Below are positions 55,151 to 63,938 of a DNA stretch of 64,000 nt, piece by piece (positions within the stretch are counted from its first letter, which is position 1; the number at the start of each line of letters is the position of its first letter). The notes beneath the pieces were generated by a model, which saw only the letters and a list, made by a program, of their open reading frames with translations, was not told the DNA's origin and did no database searches. Made by a program: the position numbers and the translations under genes. Source of the DNA: Lysinibacillus louembei (GTDB taxonomy: Bacteria; Bacillota; Bacilli; Bacillales_A; Planococcaceae); NCBI RefSeq assembly GCF_033880585.1, contig NZ_CP137624.1, positions 1,790,001-1,854,000 of the forward strand, read 5' to 3'.

Positions 55151-55356
55151 ATTACATTTTCCAAACATCTGTTGAGAGATAGGAGCCGTCATGTGATGGA
55201 CCTACATCATGTTGTTCAATTGGAAATTGCGAGGGGGAGACCTATGCAGCCAGTTAACTTTGAGTGAAACATATAAAAATTTAATTTGTTGATTAATTCA
55301 ATATAGAATATACTTATGAGAAATTTAAAGGTGCTTAGATAGGAGGGAGAATACTG

Positions 55357-57150
55357 TTGACATATATAATGGCAAGAAAAAATAAATTGCTGCTTTTTGG
55401 GATTATTTTTATTATTGCATATATGCAGCTCCCTGCTTTATCTGCCTCTGCTACAGAGAGGTCAGAAAAAATAATTTTAGGAAAGTACTATGATATTTTA
55501 AGAGATAAATCTAATAGTATTACAATAGAAGAAATTATAAGTGGCAGGCATGATAAGGAATTTGAGCAGAGTGAACACGATTATCTATTATTTTGGCATA
55601 CGACAGATACAATCTGGTTAAGACTCTCAGTGCAAGATTTATTATTAGATAAACAAGAATATTGGATAGAAGCAATTGATAAATTGGATAGTATTGAAAT
55701 GTTTGTAGTACAGCAGGATGGCTCGTATACAAAACAGCAAAGAGGTTTATCCCATATTGATCAACAAAATATACCGCATCGCTCTAATTTATTTCAAGTT
55801 TATGCGCCTAATATTACTGAAATATATTTTAAGCTAGAGGGTACGCAATTATTACCACTTAGCATGGTTTCATTTCTTTATACGGCAGATGATTTTACAA
55901 AAAGCGCAATGGATTATAAGTTTTTCATAGGCATTTTTTATGGCTTTTTACTAGCATTGCTTATTTATAATTTGTTTTTATATTTTTCCTTTAAGGAAAA
56001 GGCTTATTTATATTATGTGCTATATATCACTAGCTTTATCTTTTATCAAGCAACGATGAATTCGCTAGATGTAGAGGTTTTTGGGCACATTTTACCGAAG
56101 TGGCTGTTGGCAAAAACATTAACGATAGCTGCTTATGCTCTTCTTGTTTTCATGCTGTTATTTTCAATCGAGTTTTTGGAATTGAAAAAGTATGTGCCAA
56201 GCAGCTACAAAATGGCAAAAGTATTTTTAGTTATTGCCCTACTGTCATTTGTTGCTATATTTGTTGTACCGAGTGCAAGCATTATAAATAATTTTACGCT
56301 TATTTATATGCTCATTATTTTAATATTTTTGTGGGGAGTCAGCTTGCGCGTTTTACGCAAAGGGCAAAAAATGGCGCGCTTTTATATTGTTGGTTGGACG
56401 GTGCTGTTAGGTACGATAATTGTACAAGCATTAAGCTTTTTAACAATACTGCCATTCCATCCTTATTTTTTTGAACATGTGCCTGCATTAGGCGCCATGT
56501 TTGAGGCTACATTTTTATCGTTAGCATTAGGTGATAAAATTAATTTAATTAAAAAAGAGCATCAAGAAATACAAAATGTTTTGAATGAGACGTTGGAGCA
56601 CAAAGTTAGGCAGCGTACACAACAATTAGAAAAGGCGAAGCAAGAGCTTGAACAGCTGGCAAACACAGATAGGTTGACGCAAATCTCAAATCGCGTTAAA
56701 TTGGATAGCGTTTTAGAGAAATATTTTGCAACAGCAAAACAATCTGATGAGCCATTTTCAATTATTTTATTAGATATCGATAATTTTAAAGAAGTAAACG
56801 ATACCTATGGCCATCAAGTAGGGGATCAAGTGCTAATAGAATTTGCTCAAGTATTGAAAAATGCGATACGTGAGCAAGATATCGTCGGTAGATGGGGGGG
56901 AGAGGAGTTTTTAATTATTTGTCCTCACACAAGTCTGCATGATACATTGCAATTAGCGGAAGTGTTGAGAGTACAAGTGGCCAATTCTACTTTCTCTATC
57001 ACAGAGCAAAGAACGAGCAGCTTTGGTGTCACAAGCTATGTGCAAGGCGATACACTAAATACTTTATTAACGAGAGCCGATAATGCATTGTACAAAGCAA
57101 AAGAGCACGGAAAAAATCGAGTTGAATATATAGCGGCTAGTCGGAGTTAA
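55357..57150 (+). CDS. Diguanylate cyclase with full 7TMR-DISM sensor
   Basis: A 597-aa protein. Signal peptide, complete extracellular DISM beta-domain (about 30-180), seven membrane helices (about 188-395), coiled coil and a GGDEF domain with RWGGEEF (about residue 515). The I-site REQD, five residues before GGEEF, is intact, so product inhibition is expected. The C-terminal 400 residues are paralogous to the upstream gene. AGGAGGGAG precedes a TTG at 55357; an ATG at 55369 is an alternative. The 205-base gap before it has no riboswitch I can recognise. Confidence 0.93.
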   Translation: MTYIMARKNKLLLFGIIFIIAYMQLPALSASATERSEKIILGKYYDILRDKSNSITIEEIISGRHDKEFEQSEHDYLLFWHTTDTIWLRLSVQDLLLDKQEYWIEAIDKLDSIEMFVVQQDGSYTKQQRGLSHIDQQNIPHRSNLFQVYAPNITEIYFKLEGTQLLPLSMVSFLYTADDFTKSAMDYKFFIGIFYGFLLALLIYNLFLYFSFKEKAYLYYVLYITSFIFYQATMNSLDVEVFGHILPKWLLAKTLTIAAYALLVFMLLFSIEFLELKKYVPSSYKMAKVFLVIALLSFVAIFVVPSASIINNFTLIYMLIILIFLWGVSLRVLRKGQKMARFYIVGWTVLLGTIIVQALSFLTILPFHPYFFEHVPALGAMFEATFLSLALGDKINLIKKEHQEIQNVLNETLEHKVRQRTQQLEKAKQELEQLANTDRLTQISNRVKLDSVLEKYFATAKQSDEPFSIILLDIDNFKEVNDTYGHQVGDQVLIEFAQVLKNAIREQDIVGRWGGEEFLIICPHTSLHDTLQLAEVLRVQVANSTFSITEQRTSSFGVTSYVQGDTLNTLLTRADNALYKAKEHGKNRVEYIAASRS

Positions 57151-57175
57151 CAGCTCTCCAGTTGATTGAATTCAT

Positions 57176-57210
57176 TATCCCTCATGAGTAGGTTTGCGTC
57201 ATGAGGGATA
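57176..57210. terminator. Terminator between the GGDEF gene and the small kinase
   Basis: TATCCCTCATGA pairs with TCATGAGGGATA (12 bp). It separates two convergent genes and can serve both. Confidence 0.8.
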
Positions 57211-57217
57211 TATTCAT

Positions 57218-57823
57218 TTAATTTCCTGAGTATATGCTATGTGCAAGCTTTAAAGGGTTATGCTCTTTTAAATAGTGTTCTTCTGCTGGCCAGTATCTAT
57301 TTTTATATGTGTTCAATCGCTGTTCTAAATTCCCCAAATATTTATCACGCTGTAATGCACGCTCATGCCTTATTTCTTTTGTACAGTTTAAAAAAATGAT
57401 GTAATCATAAAACCTTCTCCATTCCTCACGCAATAAAAATATGCCTTCAATAATCACGATGCAATGAGGGGGGATAGGAATGGCTTTATTTATTGAGCTA
57501 TCTGTTTCTCTGTTGTAAAAAGGTAACCATAATTGTCTGTCATTAGCATGTAGCTTTTTGAATAAATTTTCCTTTAAATAGTTGATATCCCATTGGAGCT
57601 GATAGTATTCATACCATTCAGCATGCTGTGTGTGATAGCGCAGCTTTCTTTCCACAATATGATCATCAATATGAATAATGACCACATCTTTTTCCTTTTC
57701 AAATTGCTGTACAATTGTCGTTTTACCAGAGCCACTTAATCCATCAATTGCCACAATAAAAGGTCTATCAAGAGAATGTTTTTTATAAGCCTCTTTCATA
57801 TTTTGCATTATTGAGTGATTCAT
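57218..57823 (-). CDS. Uridine kinase-like P-loop kinase
   Basis: A 201-aa protein with P-loop GLSGSGKTT (about residues 28-36), the DDH motif (IHIDDHIV) and IIEGIFLLREEW as Walker B region, all typical of the uridine kinase/phosphoribulokinase-like group. It probably phosphorylates a nucleoside or a small metabolite. No informative neighbour. Confidence 0.85.
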   Translation of the reverse strand: MNHSIMQNMKEAYKKHSLDRPFIVAIDGLSGSGKTTIVQQFEKEKDVVIIHIDDHIVERKLRYHTQHAEWYEYYQLQWDINYLKENLFKKLHANDRQLWLPFYNRETDSSINKAIPIPPHCIVIIEGIFLLREEWRRFYDYIIFLNCTKEIRHERALQRDKYLGNLEQRLNTYKNRYWPAEEHYLKEHNPLKLAHSIYSGN

Positions 57824-57955
57824 ACCTTATGTTGTGACCTCCTTTTCCTTCAATATAAAGATAACATAAAAATGAGGACAGAGAAAAAGGACTGTAGGTA
57901 TAATTTCTATACATACAATCCTTTCATTTGATTTAACAGCAACAAGGGTATCAGT

Positions 57956-58197
57956 TCAAGCCTCTGATGAAATTGCTTTTTCATTCCGTCCATATAAGAA
58001 ATAATAGAAAATACATGCTGCAATAATAACGAATACCATAGAGAGGAAAATGTTGCTATAGCCGATTACTGGTACAAAGAACCCTAAAATAAATGGTCCA
58101 ACGCCTAGCCCGGTATCATATAAAATAAAGTAAGTCGATGTGGCAAGACCTAAGCGCTCATGGGGATATGCTTCCTTGTATAAAATGTCAATAGGAA
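57956..58197 (-). pseudogene. C-terminal fragment of an MFS transporter
   Basis: The frame codes for AYPHERLGLATSTYFILYDT, two more helices with VGPFILGFF, and a polar tail: the last third of a twelve-helix MFS protein. The sequence breaks off directly at the yfhP terminator, so the first two thirds are gone and there is no ribosome site. The ATG-frame start inside the terminator is not credible. Bases 57824-57955 hold nothing recognisable. Confidence 0.8.
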
Positions 58198-58243
58198 AAG
58201 GCTGTGTAGAAAGTGATACTCTACTCACTTTCTACACAGCCTT
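58198..58243 (-). terminator. Terminator of yfhP
   Basis: A perfect 19-bp stem (58198-58216 with 58225-58243) and an 8-base loop lie 3 bases beyond the yfhP stop. Confidence 0.92.
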
Positions 58244-58245
58244 AT

Positions 58246-59232
58246 TTAATCACTTGTCCCAATTTGCAATTTTCTTTGAAGCTTATCCTCTGTAAAAATC
58301 CAGCCTGTATAGGAGGTAACAATTTCTAAATCGTCATTTAAATGTGCTACTGCGACAAATGGATAGCGATTGTTGCTACGATAGCGTAAGTCAATTAAAC
58401 GTACCTCTGTTAAGCCGTTCTCTAGCTCAGAGATTTCCCATCGATAGAGCGGTGAGAAGGAAACGAAGGCTTGTAAATTTGAATCGCTTAAAGCTTTTTC
58501 TACGAGTGGTGTTTTTGGCAATGGATGAATTTCAAATTTATCATAAATGTTTACTGTACGACCATACGCTTTCCCTACGTAATAGTGCGTTTTTGAAGCG
58601 GCAGCTACACGCCAATTGAAAAAGCGCATCGTTGGAGCAACGATAACATATTCCTCATCCTGAATCGTTGCATGTACCGCTTTTTTGACTGCTTTCTGTA
58701 CAAAGAAACGCAGTATATAATATAAAACAATGATGAAATACATGATGCTAAATGTGATGACAGGGTTGGCACCGAATGCCCAAAGCAACAGTCCAATGCA
58801 ATGAATTGTAAAAATAAATGGGTCAAACGTGTTGATAACGCCTAATGCTACCCATTGTTTAGAAAATGGACGAAGCGCTTGTGTGCCATATGCATTAAAA
58901 ATATCAACGAAAACATGGAGAAAGACAGCTAGCTGTACCCAAAGCCATAAGTGCAAAGTGTTGGCATCTTGGAAAATTAGCGATAAAATAGCCGTTATGA
59001 GAAGTGGCCATAATAAAGTTGCGGGAATAGAGTGAGTAATTCCACGGTGGTGACGTATATAAATAGCGTTATTACGCATTTTTAACACTGTATCAATATC
59101 AGGTGCTTGCGAGCCGATAATCGTTCCCGCCATGACAGCAGTAAATGTGATGGAATGATTTGCAACAATAGGGTCAGCTAAAGCTAGGCCGCCGAGTGCA
59201 ATACCCATAACTAAATGTGTACCAGAATCCAA
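58246..59232 (-). CDS. yfhP: YfhP, membrane-bound metal-dependent hydrolase-like protein
   Basis: A 328-aa protein of the DUF457/YdjM-type family: HLVMGIALGG at the start, GSQAPDIDTV, and HHRGITHSIPA (metal-binding-like His cluster, about residues 61-71), plus four or more membrane helices and a soluble C-terminal domain. In B. subtilis yfhP lies beside mutY, as here (divergent). TTG start at 59232 with AGGAG ahead. Confidence 0.9.
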   Translation of the reverse strand: MDSGTHLVMGIALGGLALADPIVANHSITFTAVMAGTIIGSQAPDIDTVLKMRNNAIYIRHHRGITHSIPATLLWPLLITAILSLIFQDANTLHLWLWVQLAVFLHVFVDIFNAYGTQALRPFSKQWVALGVINTFDPFIFTIHCIGLLLWAFGANPVITFSIMYFIIVLYYILRFFVQKAVKKAVHATIQDEEYVIVAPTMRFFNWRVAAASKTHYYVGKAYGRTVNIYDKFEIHPLPKTPLVEKALSDSNLQAFVSFSPLYRWEISELENGLTEVRLIDLRYRSNNRYPFVAVAHLNDDLEIVTSYTGWIFTEDKLQRKLQIGTSD

Positions 59233-59253
59233 ATTACATCATCTCCTATCAAT

Positions 59254-59350
59254 TACGTCTCGGCATAATAACGTCAAGATTGTGAGTATAATTGACAATC
59301 CTTGACATCCGCCGGGGGCTTAGTTTGAATCAATACAGATTCAAATTAAA
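59254..59350 (-). repeat. Dispersed hairpin repeat, copy B
   Basis: On the minus strand: a TTTGAATC...GATTCAAA hairpin, the core CCCCGGCGGATGTCAAGGAT, a TTGTCAA...TTGAC segment and a GCCGAGACGTAATTGAT tail. The core is the same as in copy A (21845-22000) in opposite orientation; the first hairpin arm has a different sequence but the same place. Confidence 0.7.
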
Positions 59351-59419
59351 GGGCATCTTGTTACTTCTATCATATACCCTTTTTCACTGAAAGAAAATCT
59401 AAAACAAGCGGAGGAAACT

Positions 59420-60457
59420 GTGAATTACAAATATACGCAACAATTTCGACAAGCTTTAGTCGAATGGTTTAATCGAGAAAAAAGAGACTTACCTTGGCGA
59501 CAGACGACAGAGCCATATCATATATGGGTTTCTGAGGTAATGCTACAGCAAACGCGAGTAGATACTGTTATTCCTTACTACAATCGTTTTATTGAGCGCT
59601 TCCCAACAGCTGAAACATTAGCCTATGCACCAGAGCAGGAGCTATTAAAAATGTGGGAAGGCCTAGGCTATTATTCAAGAGCACGCAATTTACAGGCTGG
59701 TGTACGTGAAGTTGTTGAAACGTATAATAGTGTTGTACCTGATAATCGTGCAGATATTTCGAAATTAAAAGGTGTAGGACCTTATACAGCAGGAGCAATT
59801 TTAAGCATCGCATATGGCAAACCAGAGCATGCGGTTGACGGTAATGTAATGCGTGTTTTGAGTAGAGTGCTACATATTAAAGAGGATATCGCTTTACCAA
59901 AAACGCGCAAAGTGTTTGAGGAGGCAGTTGATTTTTTAATTGATCCAGAAAATGCCTCATCCTTTAATCAAGGATTAATGGAGCTAGGTGCACTAATTTG
60001 CACGCCAACATCTCCTAAATGCTTATTATGTCCAGTACGTGACTATTGTATAGCCTTTGAAGCAGGAGATGCGGCACAATTGCCAATTAAAACGAAAAAA
60101 ATAAAAATGAAGCAGCTCGAATTGGATGTAGCTGTTATACAAAATACCGAGGGGCATTATTTATTAGAGCAGCGACCAGCGGAAGGATTGCTCGCAAATA
60201 TGTGGCAATTTCCGATGGTGGAGCGTAATAAAGAAAGCATTGATGAAAAATATAATGTAGCAATAGAAGCAAAAAAGCCTTTAATGCAGTTCAAGCATGT
60301 GTTTTCACATTTAACATGGCATATTGATAGCTATTCTGCAACAGTAAAGGAAACAGGCGTTTTAGGTGAACATGTACAATGGTTTACAAAGGAGCAAATT
60401 GCTCAGTTACCAATGCCTGTTCCAATGCTAAAAATTTGGTCGCAGGTTGACGTATAA
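59420..60457 (+). CDS. mutY: A/G-specific adenine glycosylase
   Basis: A 345-aa base-excision repair enzyme that removes adenine opposite 8-oxoguanine. HhH-GPD motif LKGVGPYTAGAILSIAYG (about residues 116-133) with the catalytic Asp in HAVDGNVMRV, the [4Fe-4S] cysteines C-x6-C-x2-C-x5-C in CTPTSPKCLLCPVRDYC (about 194-210), and the C-terminal Nudix-like domain that reads 8-oxoG. GTG start with GGAGG ahead. Confidence 0.95.
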   Translation: MNYKYTQQFRQALVEWFNREKRDLPWRQTTEPYHIWVSEVMLQQTRVDTVIPYYNRFIERFPTAETLAYAPEQELLKMWEGLGYYSRARNLQAGVREVVETYNSVVPDNRADISKLKGVGPYTAGAILSIAYGKPEHAVDGNVMRVLSRVLHIKEDIALPKTRKVFEEAVDFLIDPENASSFNQGLMELGALICTPTSPKCLLCPVRDYCIAFEAGDAAQLPIKTKKIKMKQLELDVAVIQNTEGHYLLEQRPAEGLLANMWQFPMVERNKESIDEKYNVAIEAKKPLMQFKHVFSHLTWHIDSYSATVKETGVLGEHVQWFTKEQIAQLPMPVPMLKIWSQVDV

Positions 60458-60503
60458 ATCATTTTTTCGTGCGCACAATAATGAGCACGGAGGTGATTTA
60501 AAG

Positions 60504-60674
60504 ATGAAACGCAATCGTCAAAACAATGAGCAGGGGAAAAACCAAAACCCAATGCAACGTGAGGAATTTGCTGTAGAGCCAGATTTCCGCGAAATGGAAA
60601 AAAGCAATCAATATGCTGGTAAACAGCAACCAAAGAAAAACTTCGATAACGAAAACAACGAAGAAACAAAATAG
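60504..60674 (+). CDS. Gamma-type small acid-soluble spore protein-like
   Basis: A 56-aa, Asn/Gln/Lys-rich protein. The segment EEFAVEPDFREMEKSNQYA fits the gamma-SASP repeat pattern (EFA-x-E-x-(D/N)...NQ-x-A), present once instead of twice. It lies between mutY and ntdP, where B. subtilis carries sspE. CGGAGGTGA precedes the ATG at 60504. Gamma-SASPs store amino acids in the spore. The match is short, so the call is moderate. Confidence 0.65.
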   Translation: MKRNRQNNEQGKNQNPMQREEFAVEPDFREMEKSNQYAGKQQPKKNFDNENNEETK

Positions 60675-60678
60675 TTAT

Positions 60679-60728
60679 AAAGGGATGGCGAAAAAGCAGA
60701 AATTTAACTGCTTTTTCACATCCCTTTT
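60679..60728 (+). terminator. Terminator after the SASP-like gene
   Basis: AAAGGGATG(G)CGAAAAAGCAG pairs with CTGCTTTTTCACATCCCTTT over an 8-base loop, followed by T. Confidence 0.88.
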
Positions 60729-60845
60729 TCAATAAATTTGAGTTTTCACACTACACCTTTATGTGAACGATTGCTATAATAAAATATGAATGATACATTA
60801 TTATAAATTATTGATTGATGGTGGACAAAAAAGGTGGGCTTTGAT

Positions 60846-61391
60846 ATGGCATTACCAGTAGAAGGAGAAACGATACAAATACATAGCTATAAACACAATG
60901 GTCGTATCCACCGTATCTGGCAAGAAACGATGGTGTTGAAAGGGACAAAGAACGTTATTATTGGCGCAAATGAAAAGACGCTCGTAACGGAATCGGATGG
61001 ACGCACATGGCTGACAAGAGAGCCATCAATTTGTTACTTCCATGCCGAGCATTGGTTTAATATTATTTGTATGCTGCGCGAAGATGGTGTGTACTATTAT
61101 TGCAATATGAGTTCACCATTTGTTTATGACAACAAATCCCTTAAATACATCGATTACGATTTAGATGTTAAGGTTTTCCCAGATATGTCATACACATTAC
61201 TTGATGAGGACGAGTATGAGGAACATAAAAAGTTAATGGCCTATCCCGAAGTAATTGATAAAATTTTAAAGCGCAATGTAGCAAAACTAATCAGCTGGAT
61301 TCAACAGCGCAGAGGTCCGTTTGCGCCAGATTTTATCGAAGTATGGACAAATCGCTATCATCTAAATCGCGAAATTCAAGGAGAAAAATAA
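60846..61391 (+). CDS. ntdP: Nucleoside tri-/diphosphatase NtdP (DUF402, YgaC)
   Basis: A 181-aa protein of the DUF402 family: [11 protein letters not shown] opening, [19 protein letters not shown] and the metal-binding [11 protein letters not shown] (about residues 99-109) plus DEDEYEEH. NtdP of S. aureus hydrolyses nucleoside tri- and diphosphates. The ATG at 60846 is chosen for its AAGGTGG. The neighbour order with the ABC exporter matches ygaC-ygaD. Confidence 0.93.
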   Translation: MALPVEGETIQIHSYKHNGRIHRIWQETMVLKGTKNVIIGANEKTLVTESDGRTWLTREPSICYFHAEHWFNIICMLREDGVYYYCNMSSPFVYDNKSLKYIDYDLDVKVFPDMSYTLLDEDEYEEHKKLMAYPEVIDKILKRNVAKLISWIQQRRGPFAPDFIEVWTNRYHLNREIQGEK

Positions 61392-61404
61392 GTCATAATG
61401 GAAG

Positions 61405-61440
61405 AGAAAGCTTGCCAAAGCATTTTGGCAGGCTTTTCTT
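61405..61440 (+). terminator. Terminator after ntdP
   Basis: AGAAAGCTTGCCAAA pairs with TTTGGCAGGCTTTTCT (one G-T pair), followed by TTTAT. Confidence 0.8.
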
Positions 61441-61493
61441 TATGTGTTTGCTATAATAAATAATTAGGCAATCGAAAAGGAAGTGGAAAACAT

Positions 61494-63236
61494 TTGGATA
61501 GTATGAAAAGATATATGCGCTTTGTGAAGCCATATACTTGGGAATTAATTTTAACGATTATTATCGGTATTTTAAAATTTGCAATACCGTTATTTATTCC
61601 GTTGCTAATACAAATTGTCATTGATGATATTATTGGCTCAAATACGCTGACACAGGTGGAAAAAACAACACAGCTTGTTTATTGGCTAGGTGGAACATTA
61701 ATCGTGTTCTTTATTATTCGACCACCAATTGAATATTATCGCCAATATTTTGCGCAAAATGTCAGCAATAAAGTGTTATTTGATATACGGAAGGAATTGT
61801 ATACACATTTACAAAAGCTAAGCTTAAAGTATTATTCTAATACAAGAGCAGGAGAAGTTATTTCGCGCATTATTAATGATGTAGAGCAAACGAAAAACTT
61901 CATCATGATAGGGCTGATGAACTTATGGTTGGACCTAGTAACTATTTTAATTGCAGTAGCAATCATGTTAACGCTGGATGTTAAGCTAACGTTAGTCGCG
62001 TTAATTTCGTTTCCACTCTATGCTTTCAGCGTCAAATACTTCTTCGGCAAATTGCGTGATTTAACGCGCAAACGCTCGCAGGCTTTAGCAGGAGTGCAAA
62101 GCTATTTACATGAACGTGTAGCAGGGATTAGCATTATTAAAAGCTTTACATTAGAGCGCCATGAGCAAAAAATATTTGATGAGACGAATGGAGAATTTTT
62201 AGATAAGGCGTTAGATCATTCAAGATGGAATGCAAAATCATTTGCAGTTGTCAATACGATTACGGATATGGCTCCGTTGCTAGTCATTGGATACGCAGGT
62301 TATCAGGTAATACATGACAATTTGTCGCTTGGGGTAATGGTCGCATTTATTGCCTATATTGAACGTTTATATGGACCGCTGCGTCGACTTGTCAGCTCAT
62401 CGACAACGTTGACACAGTCGATTGCATCGATGGATCGCGTTTTCGAGTTATTTGATGAAAAATACGATATTGTTGATCAAAAAGAGGCTCAACCTTTAAA
62501 AAATGTAGCAGGACAAGTGTCATTTCAAGATGTTGTGTTTCGCTATGAGGATGAAGGAGAAAATGTTTTACAAAATATTAATTTTAATATTCAAGCAGGC
62601 GAAACGGCAGCCTTTGTCGGTATGAGTGGTGGCGGTAAATCAACAATTGTCAGCTTAATCCCAAGATTTTATGATGTCAAATCAGGTGCTGTTGTAATTG
62701 ATGGCAAGGATGTTCAAGAGGTGACATTAGAATCGTTACGCTCCCAAATTGGTATCGTGTTACAGGACAATATTTTATTTAGCGATTCAGTCAGACATAA
62801 TATTTTAATGGGCAAGCCAGATGCGACGGAGGAAGAAATTATTGCAGCGGCTAAGGCGGCAAACGCGCATGATTTTATTATGAATTTGCCAAATGGCTAT
62901 AACACACAAGTAGGTGAGCGTGGTGTCAAGCTATCTGGAGGACAAAAACAGCGTATTGCTATCGCGCGTGTATTTTTGAAAAATCCACCTATACTCGTAC
63001 TAGATGAGGCAACATCAGCGCTGGATTTAGAAAGTGAAGCGTTAATTCAAGAATCACTAGAACGCTTAGCACATAACCGTACAACCATTATTATCGCACA
63101 CCGTTTATCAACGATTACACATGCGGATAAAATTTTCGTTATCGAGCATGGACAACTTGTTGAGGAAGGCAATCATGAGCAGCTGATGGAGCAGCAAGGA
63201 GCTTATTATAATTTGTTCCAAGTGCAGAAATTATAG
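61494..63236 (+). CDS. ygaD: ABC-type exporter, fused permease and ATPase (YgaD-like)
   Basis: A 580-aa half-transporter: six membrane helices (about residues 18-310), Walker [10 protein letters not shown] (about 377), signature LSGGQKQR, Walker [13 protein letters not shown] and AHRLST. It would act as a homodimer exporting lipid-like or drug compounds. Position after ntdP matches B. subtilis ygaC-ygaD. TTG at 61494 (GGAAGTGG ahead) or ATG at 61503. Confidence 0.93.
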   Translation: MDSMKRYMRFVKPYTWELILTIIIGILKFAIPLFIPLLIQIVIDDIIGSNTLTQVEKTTQLVYWLGGTLIVFFIIRPPIEYYRQYFAQNVSNKVLFDIRKELYTHLQKLSLKYYSNTRAGEVISRIINDVEQTKNFIMIGLMNLWLDLVTILIAVAIMLTLDVKLTLVALISFPLYAFSVKYFFGKLRDLTRKRSQALAGVQSYLHERVAGISIIKSFTLERHEQKIFDETNGEFLDKALDHSRWNAKSFAVVNTITDMAPLLVIGYAGYQVIHDNLSLGVMVAFIAYIERLYGPLRRLVSSSTTLTQSIASMDRVFELFDEKYDIVDQKEAQPLKNVAGQVSFQDVVFRYEDEGENVLQNINFNIQAGETAAFVGMSGGGKSTIVSLIPRFYDVKSGAVVIDGKDVQEVTLESLRSQIGIVLQDNILFSDSVRHNILMGKPDATEEEIIAAAKAANAHDFIMNLPNGYNTQVGERGVKLSGGQKQRIAIARVFLKNPPILVLDEATSALDLESEALIQESLERLAHNRTTIIIAHRLSTITHADKIFVIEHGQLVEEGNHEQLMEQQGAYYNLFQVQKL

Positions 63237-63273
63237 AGGGGAGCCACTGTAAAGCTGAGGAGGATAGTATCAT

Positions 63274-63371
63274 ATGAAAAAGACAATATGTTGATTTTTT
63301 ATGTATACGAAGATGCTATTGAAAATATAGAAGTTGATGCTTCGATTAAGGAAGCGTTGAATGGCTTGTGA
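63274..63371 (+). pseudogene. Decayed small gene with frame break
   Basis: GAGGAGG precedes ATG at 63274, but the frame stops after six codons (MKKTIC). A shifted frame from 63288 goes on for 27 codons (MLIFYVYEDAIENIEVDA, then SIKEALNGL) to a stop at 63371. One indel would join them. Family not recognised. Confidence 0.4.
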
Positions 63372-63393
63372 CATTACGAATAAATTAGCTAAC

Positions 63394-63426
63394 AAAAAGT
63401 TGCGGGGAATTTCCCTGCAACTTTTT
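63394..63426 (+). terminator. Terminator
   Basis: AAAAAGTTGCGGGGAA pairs with TTCCCTGCAACTTTTT (one G-T pair). The loop is very short, so the innermost pairs will not form. Confidence 0.8.
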
Positions 63427-63445
63427 GTTATGAGAGGTGGAGCGA

Positions 63446-63658
63446 ATGGAATTAATAGAGCTAAATGATTTGATTGATAGCGCTGTTTATGAGTTTTGTT
63501 GCGCAGTATATTACAATGATTTGGAAAATAGAAGTCATTGGAATGCCAATTCGCTCTTTGTGAAATGGGAGGAATTTGGTGTACTTGCTCCTTATTTAGA
63601 TATGATTTTTCCACATTATCATTATTTTGGTCCACAAAAAATTAGATTGTTGGAGTGA
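63446..63658 (+). CDS. Small acidic hypothetical protein
   Basis: A 70-aa protein beginning MELIELNDLIDSAVYEF, rich in aromatic and acidic residues, with no motif I know. AGGTGGAG precedes the ATG at 63446. It is followed 6 bases later by a 41-codon frame. The two may be related halves of one decayed or short-gene pair. Confidence 0.55.
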   Translation: MELIELNDLIDSAVYEFCCAVYYNDLENRSHWNANSLFVKWEEFGVLAPYLDMIFPHYHYFGPQKIRLLE

Positions 63659-63664
63659 GAGAAG

Positions 63665-63790
63665 GTGAAAGAACTTTATTTTGCTTCAAATAATCAACAT
63701 ACACTGATGTCAAACTTTTTTGTAGGCATTGATCAATGGCTTGCGAAAGAAAACAATAGCGCAGAGTATTTTTGGATTTTAGGTGTGTAA
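63665..63790 (+). CDS. Possible 41-aa protein
   Basis: A GTG-started frame (MKELYFASNNQHTLMSNFF onwards, ending YFWILGV) with GGAG ahead and a clear terminator right after. It may be a short gene or the first part of a truncated one. No family recognised. Confidence 0.4.
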   Translation: MKELYFASNNQHTLMSNFFVGIDQWLAKENNSAEYFWILGV

Positions 63791-63793
63791 TTT

Positions 63794-63833
63794 AAAAAGA
63801 CGCTTGGAGTGATTTTACTCTAAGCGTCTTTTT
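63794..63833 (+). terminator. Terminator
   Basis: AAAAAGACGCTTGGAGT pairs with ACTCTAAGCGTCTTTTT (one G-T pair) over a 6-base loop. Confidence 0.9.
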
Positions 63834-63901
63834 ACCAATGAAGGGTAGGAAATAAAATTATTTAAAGCTAGACATTTCCAATTTTTTAAAATAAAATAAA
63901 G

Positions 63902-63915
63902 ATTGATTAATCAAT
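63902..63915. promoter_or_regulatory. 14-bp palindrome, candidate operator
   Basis: ATTGATTAATCAAT lies 23 bases before the start of the last gene, followed by another ATCAAT. Short palindromes of this kind are typical TetR-family sites; the binder is unknown. Confidence 0.4.
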
Positions 63916-63938
63916 CAATTTATTGGTGAGGTGTTTTT

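Noticed and set aside
55151-55356. Possible cyclic di-GMP riboswitch between the two GGDEF genes
   Set aside because: I looked for the GEMM-type conserved core and helices and did not find them; a 23-codon frame there (from 55196) is also unconvincing.
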